Source: JAKAGZ01 sp964595355
GTDB taxonomy: Bacteria; Bacteroidota; Ignavibacteria; Ignavibacteriales; Ignavibacteriaceae
Length of the DNA stretch: 64,000 nt
Assembly (NCBI GenBank): GCA_964595355.1
Contig: CAZQQD010000002.1
Coordinates: forward strand, 1 to 64,000
Direction of reading: 5' to 3'
How positions within the stretch are numbered: the first letter of the stretch is position 1; each line of letters begins with the position of its first letter. Below are positions 54,349-62,994 of this stretch, one piece after another. The notes beneath the pieces were generated by a model, which was not told the DNA's origin, did no database searches, and saw only the letters and a program-made list of their open reading frames with translations. The translations under genes were made by a program, and so were the position numbers.

Positions 54349-54678
54349 TTGAAACAAGATAAGTTTGAAAGTATGGAAACTAAAGAATTATTAGAAAGCT
54401 TTGAGCATAAAAAAGTCTTACTTCTTTCCAAATCAGAGCTTAAAAAACTATTAGACTCTTGCAAAATTCTTATTGAAGAAGATACTGTAATTAATGGAAA
54501 GGTGAGAGTTTTAAAATGTGAAAGTGTATTTATTTTTCAGGAAGCTACAAACAAGGACGAACTTGCTCTCAGAAAGTTTTCCCGTCTAAAAGATGCCGAA
54601 AACCTAGTTAATGATAGATTAGCGATTTATGAAAATATGTGGAATGGTTGCGGTTGTAAAGTTAATTATTATGAATGA
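54349..54678 (+). CDS. Small protein of unknown function
   Basis: A 109-residue soluble, charged protein from TTG 54349, or 101 residues from ATG 54373 (METKELLESF). Two adjacent cysteines sit near the C-terminus (NGCGCKV). No family is recognised. A ribosome binding site is weak before either start. It is in line with the surrounding plus-strand genes and has normal codon use, so it is likely real. Confidence 0.55.
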   Translation: MKQDKFESMETKELLESFEHKKVLLLSKSELKKLLDSCKILIEEDTVINGKVRVLKCESVFIFQEATNKDELALRKFSRLKDAENLVNDRLAIYENMWNGCGCKVNYYE

Positions 54679-54770
54679 CCCGGCTAGAAGCCATCAGGAT
54701 TGTAAGCCCAGAATAAAATCGTTAATTTATTCCCCAAAGTATTTTTAATATTTAAATTTTAAACTTAATT

Positions 54771-55070
54771 ATGAAAGTAATAGCTGACTTTTGCATTATT
54801 CCAATTGAAGTTGGAATTTCTGTGTCTAAATATATTGCTGAATGTGAAAAAATATTTAAAGAAGAAGGTCTGAAAACTAGACTTCACGCTTACGGGACTA
54901 ATCTTGAAGGGGATTGGGATAGTGTATTTTCAGCAATAAAAAAGTGTCACGAAAAAGTTCACGAAATGGGAGCTCCGAGGATTTCATCTACATTGCGTTT
55001 TGGAACAAGAACTGACAGAGAGCAAACTATGGAAGATAAAATCACAAGTGTAGAATCAAAACTAAAATAA
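54771..55070 (+). CDS. MTH1187 family thiamine-binding protein
   Basis: A 99-residue protein that matches the MTH1187/YkoF-like family: MKVIADFCIIPIEVG, SVSKYIAECEKIF, the LHAYGTNLEGDWD segment and a final FGTRTDREQTMEDK. Members form tetramers and bind thiamine or its derivatives. No thiamine biosynthesis gene lies nearby. A transporter gene of the AEC family starts 9 bases later; a link in thiamine uptake is possible but unsupported. Confidence 0.9.
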   Translation: MKVIADFCIIPIEVGISVSKYIAECEKIFKEEGLKTRLHAYGTNLEGDWDSVFSAIKKCHEKVHEMGAPRISSTLRFGTRTDREQTMEDKITSVESKLK

Positions 55071-55079
55071 ATTTTATCT

Positions 55080-56024
55080 ATGCAAGATCTGGTTTTTATT
55101 CTTAATACGGTTCTTCCTGTATTTATAATTGTTGCACTTGGATTTGTTCTCAGAAAAACCGGATTGATAAATGATAATTTTGTCAGTCTTTCATCCAAAA
55201 TTGTATTTAACGTATCGCTTCCTGTTTTAATTTTTATTGAAATTGCTAAAATAGATCTTGATACTATACTAGATTTTAAGTTGATTCTTTTCGTTTATGC
55301 TGGCACTATAATCTCTTACCTTTTAATCTGGCTGGTTTCAGGTTTTGTTACTAAAAATGGATATGATAGAAGTGTTATTATTCAAGGGAGTTTCAGGGGT
55401 AATTTTGCAATTGTTGGTCTGGCACTTATTACTAATGTTTTTGGTTTTGATAAATTAGGTAAAGCTTCGATAGTTCTGGCTTTTACTGTTCCTTTATATA
55501 ATATTTTATCTGTAATAGCCCTTACAATTCCGGTTCGAAAAGAAAAAAATCTTGACATGAAATCAATAATCTGGGAAATTATTAGAAATCCACTTGTTCT
55601 AGGCGTTATATTTGCTCTTCCGTTTTCATATTTTAAGGTTCCTTTGAACGATATGTTAGAAAAGTCTGCGAATTATGTTGCAGTTCTTGCTTTGCCGCTT
55701 GCATTACTTGGAATCGGAGGTTTTTTGAGATTTGAGGATATTAAGGAGGGGATTAAACTATCAGCCTTTTCCACAGTACTTAAATTAATACTAGTGCCAT
55801 TGGCTGCGACTTTTTTTGCAGTTCAATATGGTTTTAAAAATGATGATCTGGGAATAATTTTTATTTTATTTGCGTGCCCAACAGCAATTGCTAGTTTTAT
55901 TATGGCAGATGCAATGGGCGTGAACAGCAAACTTGCCGGAAACATTTTATTGGTCACTACGATCCTTTCTGTCTTTACAATTGCTATTGGATTATTTATT
56001 CTTAAACAAAACGGATTAATTTAA
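55080..56024 (+). CDS. AEC family transporter
   Basis: A 314-residue membrane protein with about ten helices in two five-helix halves. Family marks of the auxin efflux carrier/malonate transporter fold are NVSLPVLIF near residue 42, GSFRGNFAIVGLALI and the C-terminal CPTAIASFIMADAMG. It is probably an exporter of organic acids or similar anions. It lies 9 bases downstream of the thiamine-binding protein gene. Confidence 0.88.
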   Translation: MQDLVFILNTVLPVFIIVALGFVLRKTGLINDNFVSLSSKIVFNVSLPVLIFIEIAKIDLDTILDFKLILFVYAGTIISYLLIWLVSGFVTKNGYDRSVIIQGSFRGNFAIVGLALITNVFGFDKLGKASIVLAFTVPLYNILSVIALTIPVRKEKNLDMKSIIWEIIRNPLVLGVIFALPFSYFKVPLNDMLEKSANYVAVLALPLALLGIGGFLRFEDIKEGIKLSAFSTVLKLILVPLAATFFAVQYGFKNDDLGIIFILFACPTAIASFIMADAMGVNSKLAGNILLVTTILSVFTIAIGLFILKQNGLI

Positions 56025-56039
56025 TTTTAGGTGCTATTT

Positions 56040-56516
56040 ATGAATGATAAAATTTTAAGAAATCATCTGGTGAAATTGCTGAAAGGAGGGCAAGCTTTTA
56101 TAACTTTTGATCAGGCCTTAAAAAATGTAAAGCCTGAATTGAGAAACAAGAGGCCGTCTGGGCAAATTCACTCTGTGTGGGAAAACCTTGAACATATTCG
56201 GATTGCACAGGAGGATATTTTGAAATATTCAATCGATCCGGAGTGGGAATCGCCCGATTGGCCTAAAGGCTACTGGCCTGAAAGTTCCAGTTCCATTGAC
56301 GATAAGACTTGGATCAATTCTATTAGTTCCTTTCTTAATGACCAGGAAGAAGTATTGAAACTTGTTAAGAATGAAAAAATCAATCTTACTTCAATTATTC
56401 CACATACTAAAGAACATACTTATCTAAGAGAGATTTTGCTTGTTGCGGATCACAACGCATATCACCTTGGACAAATAGTGATTGCCAGAAAACTCCTTAA
56501 TGATTGGCCTGTTTAA
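56040..56516 (+). CDS. DinB family protein
   Basis: About 158 residues. A four-helix bundle pattern with the three DinB metal-ligand histidines: one in SVWENLEHIRIAQ near residue 50 and two in ADHNAYHLGQIV near the C-terminus. DinB/YfiT-type enzymes are metal-dependent transferases, often of bacillithiol or other thiols; the substrate is unknown. ATG 56040 is preferred over an in-frame GTG at 56031. It is 15 bases downstream of the AEC transporter gene. Confidence 0.85.
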   Translation: MNDKILRNHLVKLLKGGQAFITFDQALKNVKPELRNKRPSGQIHSVWENLEHIRIAQEDILKYSIDPEWESPDWPKGYWPESSSSIDDKTWINSISSFLNDQEEVLKLVKNEKINLTSIIPHTKEHTYLREILLVADHNAYHLGQIVIARKLLNDWPV

Positions 56517-56537
56517 ACTTTGTGGATTTTAAGGAGA

Positions 56538-56969
56538 TTACTTTCCAATATCTTCATTCCAAAGTTCAGGCTTTTGGGAAATAAATTCAGCCATCATTTT
56601 TATGCATTCAGCATTATTCCTGTCTATTACTTCTACGTTGTGTTGTTTCATAAATTCAGCCGCACCGAAAAATGTTTTTGATTCACCGGCAATTACTTTC
56701 TTTATTCCGAATTGAACAACAGCACCGGCACATAAATAGCAGGGCATTAGTGTTGAGTATAGAACAGTATCTTTATAATTTCCAATTCTTCCTGCATTTA
56801 TCAGGCAGTCAATTTCTGCATGAACCATTGGATTATTTTCCTGCACTCGTTTGTTGTGACCCCGACCTATGATTTTTCCATCTTTCACTAGTACTGATCC
56901 AATTGGTATTCCACCTTCCTTTAGGCTCTTTTTAGCTTCTTCCACAGCTGCATTTAAAAATTGATCCAT
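56538..56969 (-). CDS. Cytosine deaminase, fungal Fcy1-like
   Basis: About 143 residues of the zinc-dependent CDA fold with HAE (in MVHAEIDCL) and PCYLCAG. The line-up from GRIGNYKDT through to the end ELWNEDIG matches my memory of yeast Fcy1 better than the bacterial TadA tRNA deaminases or guanine deaminases. It should convert cytosine to uracil. The longer frame starts at 57047, but GAGGAG lies 6 bases before ATG 56969, which is also where family members begin. The upstream 26 codons are rich in aromatic and lysine residues and look untranslated. Confidence 0.85.
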   Translation of the reverse strand: MDQFLNAAVEEAKKSLKEGGIPIGSVLVKDGKIIGRGHNKRVQENNPMVHAEIDCLINAGRIGNYKDTVLYSTLMPCYLCAGAVVQFGIKKVIAGESKTFFGAAEFMKQHNVEVIDRNNAECIKMMAEFISQKPELWNEDIGK

Positions 56970-57326
56970 AATAGCTCCTCTTAAAAATGGATAATGCTTT
57001 AAATAAATTAAGAAATATATCTTAAAAATGGATTTTTGAACTTTCATATTACAAATTATGCTACGAATTTAATTCGTAGCTTAAGTAATTACTTCATTGT
57101 TATTAGTAGGCACCAGTAAATTTGTATCCAATATTGACTAAAATCGATGCTTATTTGTTGGCATTGAACTTGACTTCGAATCAGTTGAATGTTCAACTAA
57201 TTTATATGAAAATAAATAATGTCAGTTTAGTTCAGGAAAAATAGAGTGAGTGAATTGGTCATAATAACATTGAAAAATATATAATATAGAGGCTAAAAAA
57301 TAACTTTAACTAAGGAAGGTGTCAAA
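56970..57326. other. Divergent promoter region of 357 bases
   Basis: Between the cytosine deaminase and LuxR-type genes. It holds a perfect inverted repeat at 57060-57080, and nothing that looks like a gene. The 5' part is an open frame continuing the deaminase, which I reject as coding. Confidence 0.5.
57060..57080. repeat. Perfect 10-bp inverted repeat in the divergent region
   Basis: GCTACGAATT (57060-57069) and AATTCGTAGC (57071-57080) around a single T. It lies 90 bases before the deaminase start and could be an operator or a hairpin. No T-run follows at the 3' side on either strand. Confidence 0.45.
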
Positions 57327-57884
57327 ATGCAGAATGCTAAAAACTTTGTTGGAAAAGATTTAGTAATTGAAAATGGCATAACAATGACTGTTCCCGATAG
57401 TGCCGTTAATAGTGATAAGTTTTTTCTAATTGGACTTAATTTTAATGCGTCTGATGAGAACGGGTCAATCAGAAATGATCAAGATGCCGTTCGAAATAAA
57501 ATTCCTATGCTTATGTTGAAAATAGATACCGAAAAAGTAATTTCAGTTCATTCTTCAGAAGGTGAAGTTATTGCGGAGAAAAACCAAAATATAAAAAGTG
57601 AACTGAAAGAATCTATATTACATCAAGAAAAAAATCCCAAAGAAATTTATTTTAATGATTCTGGTACTTCGGAAAGAAAGCTTCCGCACGAAAATCTATC
57701 CTTTCGCGAGATACAGGTTATGAAATTAATTGCTCTGGGTAAAGCAAGAAAAGAAATAGCTAACGAGTTGTACCTCAGTGTCAGTACGATAAATACTTAC
57801 AGAGCAAGGATACTAGAAAAGATGAATATGAAAAATAATGCTGAAATTATGAGATATGCATTTCAGCATAAATTTGTTGAATGA
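57327..57884 (+). CDS. LuxR-type HTH transcriptional regulator without receiver domain
   Basis: A 185-residue protein. The last 65 residues are a GerE/LuxR helix-turn-helix (LSFREIQVMKLIALG, KARKEIANELYLSVSTINTYRARILEKM). The first 110 residues have no receiver aspartate pattern or autoinducer-binding signature; they are polar with a possible beta-rich part (LVIENGITMTVP, VISVHSSEGE). What signal it senses is unknown. AAGGAAGGTG stands before the ATG. It stands alone upstream of the sigma-54 activator region and is ended by the hairpin at 58018. Confidence 0.82.
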   Translation: MQNAKNFVGKDLVIENGITMTVPDSAVNSDKFFLIGLNFNASDENGSIRNDQDAVRNKIPMLMLKIDTEKVISVHSSEGEVIAEKNQNIKSELKESILHQEKNPKEIYFNDSGTSERKLPHENLSFREIQVMKLIALGKARKEIANELYLSVSTINTYRARILEKMNMKNNAEIMRYAFQHKFVE

Positions 57885-58284
57885 AATTTTTTTTATTAAA
57901 AAATCATTACATCATAATTTTAGGGGAAATTTTACAAAAATTGGTTGAAGTCTCACTTTTTGTTTATTACTCCCGATGAGTAAAACTTAAATAATAAAAA
58001 ACCCATAATATGACCCAAAAGGACAGTTTCTGCTGTCCTTTCTTATTTTCATCAGTATATCTAGATCTCATTTTTTTCGCATTAAATTTGTTAGTGCGCA
58101 AATTTTTCTCTATCTAGTGATAGTAAAATTTCATACATTTCATAAGTTGCAGTATTGTATAAGGTTCTAAAGATTTAGAACAAAAAGCTTTATTTTATTG
58201 AATTTTCGCAACTATGAATATTTTTCACTATAAAAGGTACGAATTCTAAAAAAAATTTATTACTTTTTTGAGGTAATTTTATAG
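57885..58284. other. AT-rich stretch with one terminator, no gene
   Basis: About 400 bases after the LuxR gene. Apart from the hairpin at 58018 I see no gene, tRNA or repeat. Base composition is very AT-rich, and the 3' end runs into the decayed domain fragment. Confidence 0.5.
58018..58048 (+). terminator. Hairpin terminator after the LuxR-type gene
   Basis: AAAGGACAG (58018-58026) and CTGTCCTTT (58033-58041) form a perfect 9-bp stem with a 6-base loop TTTCTG, followed by a T-rich stretch. It is 134 bases beyond the LuxR stop. Confidence 0.75.
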
Positions 58285-58710
58285 TTTTCCGGTAAGGTAC
58301 CGAGATCCAATCCTCTGGGTCCACTTAGTCCCCGAAATAATTTGGGAACTGTAAGGGGAATTGTAGGAACATTAAATCTGCCGTTTGCTGGAATAGCAGG
58401 GATTTCTGTTTATTCACTTCGGCTAGTAAACTAATAGCTGATCAAAGTGGTAAGTTTTCTATTTCGAATATTCCTGCTGTAGTGGGATACATATCTTACA
58501 AAGGAAAGGATATAGGTGAATACACTAAAAATAAAGTTGACGAATTCAAAAGATTTTAATCCGGTTGTAGACCTAGACAGCGTTCCTGTAACGAATAATT
58601 TTTATGCGTTTACTTCTGATAGTAATCAAAGATATTCCACTCAGGAAATTGAATTAGGTGACTTGGTGAAAGTAAGTGATAATGATATCGATTCCGTTCT
58701 TGATAATTAG
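58285..58710 (+). pseudogene. Decayed carboxypeptidase-regulatory-like domain, two compensating frameshifts
   Basis: No single frame is open, but three pieces join into one domain. Frame 1 (58285-58413) reads GTVRGIVGTLNLPFAGIAG then ISVYS. Frame 3 (58414 to about 58523) reads TSASKLIADQSGKFSISN then IPAVVGYISYKGKDIG. Frame 1 resumes as TLKIKLTNSKDFNPVVD and ends at TAG 58710. The join matches the CarboxypepD_reg pattern (G-V-x-D-x-x-G-x-F-x-I-x-N-I-P, then YKG). A start codon is missing after an upstream TAG. The 64-codon GTG ORF at 58516, with AAGGAAAGGA before it, is its 3' remnant, or a short gene in its own right. Confidence 0.5.
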
Positions 58711-58739
58711 TTTTATAACATCAAATAATAGTTTTTGGC

Positions 58740-60242
58740 ATGATTGATATAAGAGATAAAGAGAATATGGAACAAGTCAGGCTGATAAGTAAAGAGCAGC
58801 TTGATGCTCTATATAAAATAAGTAAAACTTTAAATTCTGCAGCTTTTGAAAACACGCTAATTAATGATAGTCTTGATCTTGTTATCAAAGTAATTAATGC
58901 AGAAAGGGGACTGGTAGTAAAATATGATGATGTTAGTAAAAAATTTACAATAGTTGCTGCCCGCAATTACCAGCAGGAAACTATTGAAGATATTTCAGTC
59001 TTTTCATCGGGAATACTTCAAAGAGTAATAGAAAAAAAATCGCCTTGCCTTTATCACGACGTACAGAGTGATCCAAATGTTTCACAATTTAAAAGTATCC
59101 AGTTGCATAATATAAACTCGATAATTGGAGTTCCAATAATAAGGAACGATAAAATATGGGGGGTTATTCTTGCTGATAGTGTTGTGAACAGGAAAGAATT
59201 TACAGATGATAATATGGTTTTTCTTGATTTCTTCTCAAATCTTGTTTCACTAGCTATGGATAGAATCAATCAACTAGATGAATTACAGGATGAAAACCTG
59301 ATTCTAAAAAACCAGATAGAATCACAAAAAGTAATTCCTGATTTAATCGGCGAAAGCCCTGCAATGAAAAACCTGGTTGCTCTTATTCATAAGGTCGCTA
59401 AAACAGATGCAACTGTGCTACTTTTAGGCGATAGTGGGACGGGCAAGGAAATCGTTGCAAAAGCTATTCATAATCTGAGCAAGCGATCTAATAAACCCTA
59501 TTTAGCTCAGTTTTGCGGGTCCATTCCTGACACCCTACTTGAAAGCGAATTATTCGGATACAAGAAAGGAGCATTTACAGGCGCAACCTCAGATAAAAAA
59601 GGCCTCTTTGAAGTGGCAAACAATGGAACATTTTTCTTGGATGAGATAGCTGATATATCAGTTGCTTTACAGGCAAAGCTTTTAAGGGTTTTACAAAATA
59701 AAGAAATAATAAGACTCGGCGACACTCAAGTTATAAAGGTTGACGTAAGGGTCATTACTGCTACAAATAAGAACCTTAAAGAACTTGCAATGTCAGGAAA
59801 ATTTAGAGAAGATTTGTTCTATAGGCTTAATGTGTTTCCGATCAAACTTCCTCCTTTAAGAGAACGAAGAGGAGATATTCCTTTACTGACCAAGCATTTT
59901 ATCAAGAAATTTTCGGATGATGAAGACATTCAGATTTCATACCAGGCATTAAAAGCCCTGGAGGAGAATGATTGGCCGGGGAATGTTCGTCAACTTGAAA
60001 ATGTAATACAAAGAGCTTTAATTTTATGTGATTCTAATAAATTATTACCGGAACACATTGTGATTGAAGAAAACCCGCACAATGATATTACATTCAATAG
60101 AACGTTAAAGGATTTTGAAAAAGTTTTGCTGAAGAAAAGACTGAAAGAGTTTGATGGAAACAGAACACTAACGGCAAAGTCACTCGGAGTTTCAGTTAGA
60201 TGGGTTCAACTTAAGCTAAAGGAAATTGACGAAAATCTGTAA
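58740..60242 (+). CDS. GAF-domain sigma-54-dependent transcriptional activator
   Basis: A 500-residue enhancer-binding protein. A GAF sensor domain (about 20-175) precedes a coiled linker, then the AAA+ domain (about 200-430) with Walker A GDSGTGKE near 230, the sigma-54 contact GAFTGA near 277-282 and the FFLDEIADIS Walker B. A Fis-type HTH lies at the C-terminus (LTAKSLGVSVRWVQLKLKEI). There is no receiver domain, so GAF ligand binding or the neighbouring kinase may control it. The kinase gene starts 3 bases after its stop. A GCAT-type purine site is not clear at the ATG. Confidence 0.92.
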   Translation: MIDIRDKENMEQVRLISKEQLDALYKISKTLNSAAFENTLINDSLDLVIKVINAERGLVVKYDDVSKKFTIVAARNYQQETIEDISVFSSGILQRVIEKKSPCLYHDVQSDPNVSQFKSIQLHNINSIIGVPIIRNDKIWGVILADSVVNRKEFTDDNMVFLDFFSNLVSLAMDRINQLDELQDENLILKNQIESQKVIPDLIGESPAMKNLVALIHKVAKTDATVLLLGDSGTGKEIVAKAIHNLSKRSNKPYLAQFCGSIPDTLLESELFGYKKGAFTGATSDKKGLFEVANNGTFFLDEIADISVALQAKLLRVLQNKEIIRLGDTQVIKVDVRVITATNKNLKELAMSGKFREDLFYRLNVFPIKLPPLRERRGDIPLLTKHFIKKFSDDEDIQISYQALKALEENDWPGNVRQLENVIQRALILCDSNKLLPEHIVIEENPHNDITFNRTLKDFEKVLLKKRLKEFDGNRTLTAKSLGVSVRWVQLKLKEIDENL

Positions 60243-60245
60243 AGA

Positions 60246-61775
60246 ATGACGCATATATCAAATGAAATATTGTTTGATAAATTTGAGGTTATTGATTGCC
60301 TGAAGAAAGACACTCATTCAAGCGTTTTTCTTGCCAACCATATTTATTTAGGTAAAAAAATAATTTTGAAAACACTGGACACTGAGAACCATCCTGATAA
60401 AACTATACTTGAAAGATTTAAAAGGGAAGCTAAAATATTAGCGAAACTCGATCATCCTAATTTGGTAAGAGTTCTCGATTTCGGAACATTTAAGAATTAT
60501 TTTTACATATCATTTGAATATTTCGAGGGCAAGAATCTTCGCGAAGTTATCAATCAGAACAACCTAAGTGATGAAAATAAAAAACATATTTTTATTCAAC
60601 TTCTTAAAGCACTGAATATCGCGCATCAAAACAATGTAGTTCATAGAGATATAAAACCTGAGAACATTTTATTAAATAACGATTTTCGTTTGAAAATTGC
60701 CGATTTTGGGCTGGCAATGGTAAGTACGGAAAATAAAATTACACAGGATTCGTCTATTGTCGGAACTCCAAGTTATATGTCTCCGGAACAGTTGCGCGGC
60801 GAAAAAGCTTTTCATACTGATTTGTTTTCGGCAGGTATAGTTGCTTATGAATTATATACAGGCAAAAATCCACTTGGTGGTGAAACTGTTTCAGATACTG
60901 TTAATAAGGTTCTTAATTATAACGAGTCAAGCAATTATTTCGATTATAATTTTTTGCCAGAGGATGTAAGGCCCGCGATAAAAAGTTTGCTCAGAAAGAA
61001 ATTGAGAGACAGAGCAAAATCCGCTCTTGAAGTTCTTGATATTTTGGGGATTGAAGGCGAAAAATATGTGCCAATTAGATCGGGTAAATTTAAACTTACC
61101 GAGAGCCCATTTAGGTATCATTATGCAGCAATAATAATTCTTATACTGCTTATCATAACAGCTTACGCATATAACCATGGATTTTTTAGAAGCGACGGAT
61201 CTAATTTTTTTAGCCGTCCGCAATTGAAAGAGTCTAATCAAATTCCGGATACTCCTATTGTAGATGATAAGTCAAATGATTCGAAACAGAATAGTGCAAT
61301 AAAAGAAAGTAAGAATAAAATTACTGAAGGCAAACTTTTTATAGAATGTCAGCCGTGGGCAGACGTTTATATAGATGGGAAAAAAATTGATACAACTCCT
61401 CTAAAAGATTATATTGAATTAAAATTAGGAAGGCATAAATTAAGATTGGTGCATCCTACTTTTCCTCCGTATGAAAAAAGCATATATATTTCAGGTGACA
61501 AGATCGAGTCGGTTTCGTTTAATTTTTATGATATTATCGGATTTCTAAATTGTAATGTGTATACATGGGGAGAAGTTTTTATTGACGGTGAATCTAAGGG
61601 AATAACCCCTCTTAGAAATCCGATTGCATTGTTTCCGGGGGAGTATAATCTTACAATAAAAAATCCGAAATACGGTGAAGTGAATGATCAGGTAGTTATA
61701 TCAGCAAAGGATACTTTGAATTATAAATTAAATTTTGATACTACGGATAAGTTAAAACCTAAAGATGTGAATTAA
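60246..61775 (+). CDS. Serine/threonine protein kinase with two C-terminal PEGA domains
   Basis: A 509-residue Hanks-type kinase. The kinase domain spans about 10-265: the invariant Lys in ILKTL, HRDIKPEN near residue 132, the DFG in IADFGLAM and GTPSYMSPEQ. The glycine-rich loop is degenerate (CLKKDTHSSVFLA), lacking all glycines of GxGxxG. A membrane helix (about 292-312) separates it from two PEGA domains (about 358-425 and 430-500; VYIDGKKIDTTPL, VFIDGESKGITPL). PEGA domains are thought to bind surface components. It is in one operon with the sigma-54 activator. Confidence 0.9.
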   Translation: MTHISNEILFDKFEVIDCLKKDTHSSVFLANHIYLGKKIILKTLDTENHPDKTILERFKREAKILAKLDHPNLVRVLDFGTFKNYFYISFEYFEGKNLREVINQNNLSDENKKHIFIQLLKALNIAHQNNVVHRDIKPENILLNNDFRLKIADFGLAMVSTENKITQDSSIVGTPSYMSPEQLRGEKAFHTDLFSAGIVAYELYTGKNPLGGETVSDTVNKVLNYNESSNYFDYNFLPEDVRPAIKSLLRKKLRDRAKSALEVLDILGIEGEKYVPIRSGKFKLTESPFRYHYAAIIILILLIITAYAYNHGFFRSDGSNFFSRPQLKESNQIPDTPIVDDKSNDSKQNSAIKESKNKITEGKLFIECQPWADVYIDGKKIDTTPLKDYIELKLGRHKLRLVHPTFPPYEKSIYISGDKIESVSFNFYDIIGFLNCNVYTWGEVFIDGESKGITPLRNPIALFPGEYNLTIKNPKYGEVNDQVVISAKDTLNYKLNFDTTDKLKPKDVN

Positions 61776-62019
61776 AGGTCAGGCAATTTTATACGGAAAT
61801 GGACTACTATATCTTATTTTTTGAAATTTCCATTCCAAAGATAACAACTCTAAATGAATTTTGATTCTCTAAAAGTTTATAATATATTGTGGAGGATATT
61901 ATAGATTTAGTATATTAAAAAATACTAATAAGCCTTTGATACAGGATTAAATTTTTGCAGCAACTATTAAATTTACTTAAAGTGATCTCTTTTTTTATCC
62001 TGAAGCTAGTATTATTTAG

Positions 62020-62862
62020 ATGATAAGAAAAACAATATTATTGCTTGTGCCCTTTTTGTTTTTAGGTGTCAGGGGTTTTTCTCAAACTAATGGAAGTTCT
62101 CTGGATTCTCTAAAACAAAGGCTAGAAAATTTTGATTATGCTGGAACTATTAATTTAGCAGACAGCTTATTAAAATTTACTAATAATCCAGCTCCTAGTC
62201 AGTTGATAGAAATTTACAGGATGAAAGGTATTTCAGAGTTTTCGCTACTTGAAGACCAGGCTGCCAGAAATAGTTTTTTATCAATCCTAAAGATTGACAA
62301 AAACTACGAACTTGATTCTGCAAAAACATCTCCCAAGATTATCACCTTTTTTGATGGCATTAAAAAGAATTTTATTGCCGAATATAATAAACAGGAGAAA
62401 TATAATTCCCAAATTGATTCTCTTTATTCAGCTCGGATAAGAATGCGTAGTGAAGAAAATATTAATAAATTTAAAAACTCTATGGTTCGCTCACTGCTCT
62501 TACCGGGATTAGGCCATCTTTATCTTGGGGAGAAACCTAAAGGTATAATACTTACTACGCTTAGCTCGGTTTCACTGGTAACAGCAATTTATTTTATCTT
62601 TGATTCAAATAGTAAATTTAATGATTATGTAAGAGCTACTAACCCTGCGGTTATTGCAAGCAACAGGGATTCGTATTATGAATCGAATAGCTTGAAGAAT
62701 ATCTCATTAATTTCATTTTCAGTTCTCTGGTTATATAGTCAGATCGATCTTTTGTTTTTGCACGACTTTAATGATCAGAATAATTCAACTGCACAAAATA
62801 TACCGCGGCTTAATTATGATTTAGTACGTGGTATCCAATTAAGTTATCAATGGTCATTTTGA
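62020..62862 (+). CDS. Secreted/membrane protein with DUF5683-like C-terminus
   Basis: A 280-residue protein with a signal peptide (about 1-20, ending in GFSQT). A helical TPR-like middle (LKQRLENFDYAGTINLADSLLK) follows, and the C-terminal part (about 155-240) has SLLLPGLGHLYLGEKPKG with two or three hydrophobic segments, as in DUF5683. Function is unknown. It is preceded by 244 bases without a gene, and no clear terminator separates it from the convergent AAA gene. Confidence 0.78.
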   Translation: MIRKTILLLVPFLFLGVRGFSQTNGSSLDSLKQRLENFDYAGTINLADSLLKFTNNPAPSQLIEIYRMKGISEFSLLEDQAARNSFLSILKIDKNYELDSAKTSPKIITFFDGIKKNFIAEYNKQEKYNSQIDSLYSARIRMRSEENINKFKNSMVRSLLLPGLGHLYLGEKPKGIILTTLSSVSLVTAIYFIFDSNSKFNDYVRATNPAVIASNRDSYYESNSLKNISLISFSVLWLYSQIDLLFLHDFNDQNNSTAQNIPRLNYDLVRGIQLSYQWSF

Positions 62863-62994
62863 TTTCTCACAAATTCATTTCTTTACAAAATATCCTTTGT
62901 TGAAACATCTTCATTAATAAATTGAGTTTTATTTTAGAAGATGAAATAAAGTCTGATTCTTAGTATTAGTGATAGAATTTCAAATACCAAAAAA

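Noticed and set aside
56970..57047. The longer N-terminus of the cytosine deaminase frame
   Set aside because: A strong GAGGAG and the family start fit ATG 56969; the extra 26 codons do not resemble the family.
57158..57174. A TTGGCAT-N5-TTGAC sequence, a possible sigma-54 promoter before the LuxR-type gene
   Set aside because: The -24 GG is present, but the required GC at -12 is GA and the remaining match is weak. In AT-rich DNA this is expected by chance.
58516..58710. A 64-codon independent gene before the sigma-54 activator
   Set aside because: It has a decent ribosome binding site, but its sequence reads as the 3' part of the decayed domain starting at 58285. It is recorded under the pseudogene.
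62863..62994. A CATCTTC/GAAGATG pairing between the convergent DUF5683-like and AAA genes
   Set aside because: The loop would be more than 20 bases and no T-run follows, so a terminator cannot be supported.
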